The notes beneath the pieces are model-generated. The model was given only the letters and a program-made list of their open reading frames with translations. It was not told the origin of the DNA and did no database searches. Shown here one piece after another: positions 5,859 to 9,076 of a DNA stretch of 9,076 bases (its first letter is position 1; every line of letters starts with the position of its first letter). Position numbers and translations under genes: made by a program. Source of the DNA: an uncultured Mycoplasmatota bacterium (GTDB lineage Bacteria; Bacillota_I; Bacilli_A; RF39; UBA660); NCBI GenBank assembly GCA_946007485.1, contig CAMGAM010000043.1, positions 1 through 9,076 on the forward strand, given 5' to 3'.

Positions 5859-6998
5859 GTGAAAAAAATATTTTTATGTTTAATTTTAATATGTTTAATA
5901 CTGACTGGATGTGGTAAGAAAGATGAGAAAACAGTATTAAAAGAATTTCAAGATAAGGTAAATAATGCAGAGTCATATTACTTATCTGGAAATATGGAAC
6001 TAGTTAATAATGAAGATGTTTATACATATAAAATAGCAGTTTCTTATGAAGAAGAAGATCATTATAAGATAGAACTTACAAATATAATTAATGATCATAA
6101 ACAAGTAATACTTAGAAATGAAGAAGGAGTATATGTAGTAACACCATCTCTTAATAAGAGTTTTAAATTTCAAAGTGATTGGCCATATAATAATTCACAA
6201 GTATATTTATTAGCTAGTTTATTAGATGATATATCAAATGATGAAGAGAGATCATTTGAGGTAACTGATGAAGGTTATATCTTTACTTCAACAGTTAATT
6301 ATCCAAATAATGATAAGCTTGTTAATCAAAAAGTATATTTTGGTAAAGATTATTTACCTACAAAAGTAGAAGTAATGGATAAAGATGGAAATGTACAAAT
6401 AAAGATGGCTTTTGATAAAATAGATTTAAGAACAGAATTTAACGATACATACTTTAATTTAAATTCAATACTTAATACTGAAGAGAGTAAGAATATTACT
6501 AATAATAATAGTGAAAATACTAATACAGGTACTGATAATACGAATACGAATACAAATACAAATACCAATACAAATACCAATACGAATACTAATACGAATA
6601 ATAATGAAGCACAGGAACCAAATAGTAATGAACAGAATAATACTAAACAGACAGCTACTATTGATGATATAATATATCCAATGTATTTACCAACAAATAC
6701 TTATCTTACTAATCAAGAGAGAGTTAGTACAGAAGATGGTGAGAGATTAATATTAACATTTACTGGTGATAAATCATTTGTTTTAGTTGAAGAAACAGCA
6801 ATTTATAGTGATACGCCAGAAATAATACCTACTTATGGAGATGTTGAATTGATTGGCTCATCTCTAGCAGTAATTAATGATAATTCAGCTAATTGGTTTG
6901 ATAATGGAATAGAATATTATATCGTTAGTGATGTAATGAGTTCTTCAGAATTATTACAAGTAGTAAGATCAATAAGTGTACTTCCGGTTAGTAAATAA
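5859..6998 (+). CDS. Lipoprotein with LolA-like domain, Asn-Thr repeat linker and DUF4367-like C-terminus
   Basis: A 379-residue surface lipoprotein. It starts at a GTG (5859), supported by GGGGTGA (5849-5855) three bases upstream and by the signal peptide that begins there. The lipobox LTGC ends at C18, the residue to be lipidated and held in the outer leaflet. Residues about 27-205 look like the LolA/GerS-type lipid- or protein-binding half-barrel (helix EFQDKVNNAESY, then alternating strands). A low-complexity linker (about 210-265) contains ten consecutive Asn-Thr pairs. The C-terminal part (about 275-379, from YPMYLPTNTYL to SSSELLQVVRSI) resembles DUF4367. Both domain calls come from pattern memory and are moderate; the lipoprotein assignment is firm. 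It is transcribed alone: a divergent gene lies upstream and a strong terminator follows. Role unknown; envelope-stress or cell-wall partner functions are possible. Confidence 0.85.
   Translation: MKKIFLCLILICLILTGCGKKDEKTVLKEFQDKVNNAESYYLSGNMELVNNEDVYTYKIAVSYEEEDHYKIELTNIINDHKQVILRNEEGVYVVTPSLNKSFKFQSDWPYNNSQVYLLASLLDDISNDEERSFEVTDEGYIFTSTVNYPNNDKLVNQKVYFGKDYLPTKVEVMDKDGNVQIKMAFDKIDLRTEFNDTYFNLNSILNTEESKNITNNNSENTNTGTDNTNTNTNTNTNTNTNTNTNTNNNEAQEPNSNEQNNTKQTATIDDIIYPMYLPTNTYLTNQERVSTEDGERLILTFTGDKSFVLVEETAIYSDTPEIIPTYGDVELIGSSLAVINDNSANWFDNGIEYYIVSDVMSSSELLQVVRSISVLPVSK
6537..6596 (+). repeat. Ten hexanucleotide units (AATACN) encoding (Asn-Thr)10
   Basis: Ten in-frame copies of AAT ACN encode residues 227-246 of the lipoprotein linker. 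The Asn codon is always AAT, whereas the last base of the Thr codon varies through all four bases (g,g,a,a,c,a,c,g,t,g). Unit-number changes would alter linker length by two residues without a frameshift. The third-base variation indicates the array is old and held by protein-level constraint, not a freshly expanded slippage tract. Confidence 0.95.
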
Positions 6999-7014
6999 TA
7001 AAATAGATAATGAT

Positions 7015-7047
7015 AACTTCGTTATGTTTTGTAATGAAGTTTTTTTC
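7015..7047 (+). terminator. Rho-independent terminator after the lipoprotein gene
   Basis: AACTTCGTTA (7015-7024) pairs with TAATGAAGTT (7032-7041), a 10-bp stem with one G-U pair and a 7-base loop, running into eight T residues (7040-7047). It lies 16 bases after the lipoprotein stop codon and separates that gene from the beta-lactamase-fold gene. Confidence 0.9.
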
Positions 7048-7067
7048 TTTATTTTTTGATTATTATA

Positions 7068-7076
7068 TGTTAAAAT
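7068..7076 (+). promoter_or_regulatory. Predicted extended -10 promoter of the beta-lactamase-fold gene
   Basis: TGTTAAAAT is an extended -10 (TG, one base, TAAAAT) with no clear -35; the -35 position falls in the T-rich tail of the preceding terminator. The start would be near 7083, about 23 bases before the ATG. The strong terminator upstream makes a promoter in this short gap necessary. Confidence 0.45.
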
Positions 7077-7105
7077 TAAGGTAGAATAAAATAGAGGTTG
7101 ATAGA

Positions 7106-8584
7106 ATGATTGATGATGAAAATAAAGATAAAGTTAAATTTAATCAATTGTATAAAGATAGTAATCAATTTAATAAAGATATTTTTGATGATAAATCTAT
7201 GGAAGTATTTTTAATAGATGATGATAAGAAGGTTAATGGTGAAAATAATTTAAGAATAGATGAGAGTAATGATAATGAAATATTAGATAAAGATACAAAA
7301 GATAATTTAAGAAATGATTATAAAGATACTGATAAGAAAGAAGATAAAGTATTATATGAAGAATTATTTGATGTAAGTAAGAATGGTATAGATAAAGAAG
7401 AAAAAGATAGAGTTGATAGTAATCAAAAAAATAAGGTGGTACTAAATAAAGTTAGTATTGATAATAATCAGCAAGGAAATAATTATATATATAATGATGG
7501 TTTGGATGAAATAGATGATGATAGAAGTAGAATAAAAAAGATACTTACTGATAAGAAGTTAATTTTAGTAGTATTAGTACTTCAATTTTTTTATACTTCG
7601 AAAACAGTGGTAAAAACATTTTATCTTAGAAGTAAAGTAGATGAATATGAGAATTTCTTTACGGTTATTGAAGAGAAAGAATCTATGATAATGAATGTTT
7701 CTAGCGGAGAAGGAGTCGATACGAAATTACTTAAAGATATTGCAGCTTCGGAGCTTGTTAATTGTATTAATTCAAAGATAGATAGTGAGAATTTACCTGA
7801 TAGTATTAACAATATTATTAAAGAAATTAATGATTATTATAATCAGTCGAATAATTATTTTGCTTTTGCATATAAAGATATATATACTGGATTTATGGTT
7901 AGTTATAATGAAAAACAACAGATATTTACTGCTAGTACAATTAAAGCACCAACAGATATTTATATATATGAGATGGCTAGTTTAGGAAAAATAAATTTAG
8001 ATGAAGAATTAACATATACGGGAAATTATTATAATACTGGTAGTGGAGTTTTAAAAAATAATAAGATAAATGCTAATTATAGTGTTAGAACTTTACTTAA
8101 ATATTCAACTGTATATAGTGATAATGCGGCACATAATATGCTTATGGATAAGTATGGAAGAGAGAATATGCTTAGTTTTTGGCAAGGGCTTGGTACTAAT
8201 TCAATATTTACAGCAAATAATAATTGGGGAGTTGTCAATGCACATGATGCAGTTATTTATATGAGTGAGTTATATAGATTTTATTTAGAGAATAATACAT
8301 ATGGGGAAGAACTTATGAATAATTTTCTTAATGCAAAACCAAAGTTTATTAGTGGACAAAATAATTATCAGGTAGCTAATAAAAGTGGCTGGAGTGGAAC
8401 AGTAATTCATGATGTGTCAATAGTTTTTGCTAATAATCCATATATAGTGGTAGCTTTATCTAATTTAGGAGATACAGATTATTACATGAGTTATTTTAAT
8501 AATGTTAATGATTTAGCTAGTAAATTACATAGTGAATATTGGAAGTATAAAATGGATAAATGTAGTGAAATTAGTCAATATTAA
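7106..8584 (+). CDS. Membrane-anchored class A beta-lactamase-fold serine enzyme with charged cytoplasmic tail
   Basis: A 492-residue protein in three parts. Residues 1-148 are an Asp/Lys/Asn-rich, probably disordered cytoplasmic region. A short hydrophobic segment (about 152-170, LILVVLVLQFFYT) preceded by KK should act as a signal anchor. The external domain (about 240-480) is the Beta-lactamase2 type: STIK with nucleophile S277 and K280, then GKINLDEEL, SDN at 338-340, and KSG at 426-428 in place of KTG, followed by WSG. I cannot find the omega-loop ExxLN with the deacylating glutamate (E166) of true class A beta-lactamases; the corresponding region reads NNNWGVVNAHDA. A cell-wall peptidase or transpeptidase-like role is therefore more likely than antibiotic hydrolysis. 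The ATG follows AGAGGTTGAT at a normal distance. It has its own predicted promoter. No terminator is obvious after the stop, before the T-box leader. Confidence 0.85.
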   Translation: MIDDENKDKVKFNQLYKDSNQFNKDIFDDKSMEVFLIDDDKKVNGENNLRIDESNDNEILDKDTKDNLRNDYKDTDKKEDKVLYEELFDVSKNGIDKEEKDRVDSNQKNKVVLNKVSIDNNQQGNNYIYNDGLDEIDDDRSRIKKILTDKKLILVVLVLQFFYTSKTVVKTFYLRSKVDEYENFFTVIEEKESMIMNVSSGEGVDTKLLKDIAASELVNCINSKIDSENLPDSINNIIKEINDYYNQSNNYFAFAYKDIYTGFMVSYNEKQQIFTASTIKAPTDIYIYEMASLGKINLDEELTYTGNYYNTGSGVLKNNKINANYSVRTLLKYSTVYSDNAAHNMLMDKYGRENMLSFWQGLGTNSIFTANNNWGVVNAHDAVIYMSELYRFYLENNTYGEELMNNFLNAKPKFISGQNNYQVANKSGWSGTVIHDVSIVFANNPYIVVALSNLGDTDYYMSYFNNVNDLASKLHSEYWKYKMDKCSEISQY

Positions 8585-8624
8585 TATTAATAAGATGGAA
8601 AAATAGGTTTAATATTTAATTAGA

Positions 8625-8888
8625 TGCGATGATTAGAAGATGTAATAATAATAAAATAAATACAGTGAGTTAGGAATAGTGAGAAATAATAAAATTGATT
8701 ATTATGAATAACACCTAGGAGCAAATTATTCGAAGTAATAGTATGGTAATTCGGAAGTAAACCGTTATCAGATTACAGGGCTTGTTGGAGCTTGATGAGT
8801 GATTATAATGAGAGTTATAATAATATAGGTGGTACCGCAGATACACAGTGTTCGTCCTATTGTTTGATAGGATGGAGACTGTTTTTTC
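8625..8888 (+). ncRNA. T-box riboswitch leader, apparent specifier AAC (Asn)
   Basis: A T-box leader senses the aminoacylation state of a tRNA and stops transcription when that tRNA is charged. Stem I closes with TGC (8625-8627) against GCA (8721-8723), then a GA-type kink turn (GATGA 8628-8632 opposite GA 8719-8720), then TTAG (8633-8636) with CTAG (8715-8718). An upper helix pairs ATAATAAT (8645-8652) with ATTATTAT (8698-8705). In the specifier loop, GAA (8706-8708), T, then AAC (8710-8712) followed by ACC occupies the usual specifier position, so tRNA-Asn is indicated. The T-box proper, AGGTGGTACCGC, is at 8827-8838: ATAGG (8825-8829) pairs with CCTAT (8856-8860) around the bulge TGGTACC (8830-8836), forming the antiterminator. 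The UGGU at 8830-8833 predicts a discriminator A73. GCA replaces the usual GCG next to the bulge. No gene for a synthetase or Asn pathway follows inside the window. Confidence 0.93.
8845..8887 (+). terminator. T-box regulated terminator
   Basis: Bases 8845-8860 pair with 8867-8882 in a 16-position stem (one G-G mismatch, two G-U pairs) with a 6-base loop, ending in six T residues (8882-8887). The 5' arm shares 8854-8860 with the antiterminator, so the two structures exclude each other, as expected for a T-box switch. It also serves as the only visible terminator after the beta-lactamase-fold gene. Confidence 0.9.
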
Positions 8889-9043
8889 ATATATAAGGAA
8901 ATTACGATTTTTACTATTGTTATAAATTGTTCATAAGTTAGCCAATATTTTGATACTGTTTTATATTTACCACATCTATTGCAGTAAATAGTTGATTCTT
9001 TCTTTTTTATTATCAGCAAAGCAAACAAATGTACGAAAAAATA
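8889..9043. other. About 155 bases without a convincing gene after the T-box
   Basis: No + strand frame with a ribosome-binding site begins here, although a T-box should be followed by its target gene. On the minus strand a frame from a TTG at 9028 encodes a CxxC-containing stretch (IYCNRCGKYKTVSKYW) but has no ribosome-binding site and runs on into the antisense of the T-box terminator. It might be the remnant of a small zinc-ribbon protein gene, or chance. I see no other structure in this stretch. Confidence 0.4.
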
Positions 9044-9072
9044 TTGACTTTATTATTTTATTATCATATAAT
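9044..9072 (+). promoter_or_regulatory. Near-consensus sigma-A promoter pointing off the right edge
   Basis: TTGACT (9044-9049), a 17-base spacer and a perfect TATAAT (9067-9072) make the best promoter in the window. Transcription would start at about 9079, just outside. The gene it drives is not visible. Its position 156 bases after the T-box terminator means the downstream gene can be transcribed without passing through the T-box. Confidence 0.8.
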
Positions 9073-9076
9073 AAAA

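Noticed and set aside
6350..6580. Minus-strand frame of repeated Val-Phe opposite the Asn-Thr repeat
   Set aside because: It is the antisense shadow of the hexanucleotide repeat; there is no ribosome-binding site and the + strand gene has a clear lipobox and domain structure.
7106..8584. Calling the gene a beta-lactamase resistance gene
   Set aside because: The fold motifs SxxK, SDN and KSG are present but the omega-loop glutamate motif is not found, and the membrane anchor with cytoplasmic tail does not fit a secreted resistance enzyme.
9030..9076. Frame starting ATG at 9030 on the + strand as the T-box target gene
   Set aside because: No ribosome-binding site precedes it, and the sequence is fully occupied by the -35 and -10 of a near-consensus promoter.

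Overview
The window is very AT-rich and codes densely on the + strand. It starts inside an elongation factor Tu gene. Ribosome-binding sites are Gram-positive in type (GGTGAT, AGGGTGAT, GGGGTGA, AAGGAGGAG), extended -10 promoters are common, and the standard genetic code fits every reading frame. Together with a T-box riboswitch, a DUF378 protein, a lipobox lipoprotein and two active-site-serine cell-wall enzymes, this points to a low-GC, peptidoglycan-containing Firmicute, possibly a reduced-genome gut Bacilli lineage near the Mollicutes. The exact taxon is inference.

Layout: (1) 1-1040, 3' part of tuf with its own terminator. (2) 1041-1404, a long AT-rich spacer with one copy of a 28-bp direct repeat and a promoter. 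(3) 1405-5502, four + strand genes without a visible terminator between them: a type I ABC half-transporter, a full-length YugP-type membrane protein that has lost the zinc-binding histidines, a DacF/PBP5-type D-Ala-D-Ala carboxypeptidase, and an unrecognised 144-residue protein. (4) 5553-5750, a small DUF378 membrane protein on the minus strand, whose terminator hairpin sits in the convergent gap. (5) 5859-6998, a LolA-like/DUF4367-like lipoprotein with an Asn-Thr repeat linker, then a terminator. (6) 7106-8584, a membrane-anchored class A beta-lactamase-fold enzyme with a long charged cytoplasmic tail. (7) 8625-8888, a complete T-box leader with apparent specifier AAC (Asn), followed by about 155 bp without a convincing gene and then a near-consensus promoter firing off the right edge.

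Apart from tuf and the T-box, nearly every gene encodes an envelope protein: transporter, membrane pseudo-protease, two penicillin-binding-type enzymes, lipoprotein, small membrane protein. The most unusual points are the YugP homologue with HEAGH changed to LEAGI, the exact 28-bp repeats bracketing the ABC gene (which look like the scar of an insertion between tuf and the YugP-like gene), and the T-box with no gene after it in the window and a specifier/discriminator combination that does not match the usual bacterial tRNA-Asn. I saw no CRISPR array, transposase, phage gene, rRNA or tRNA.
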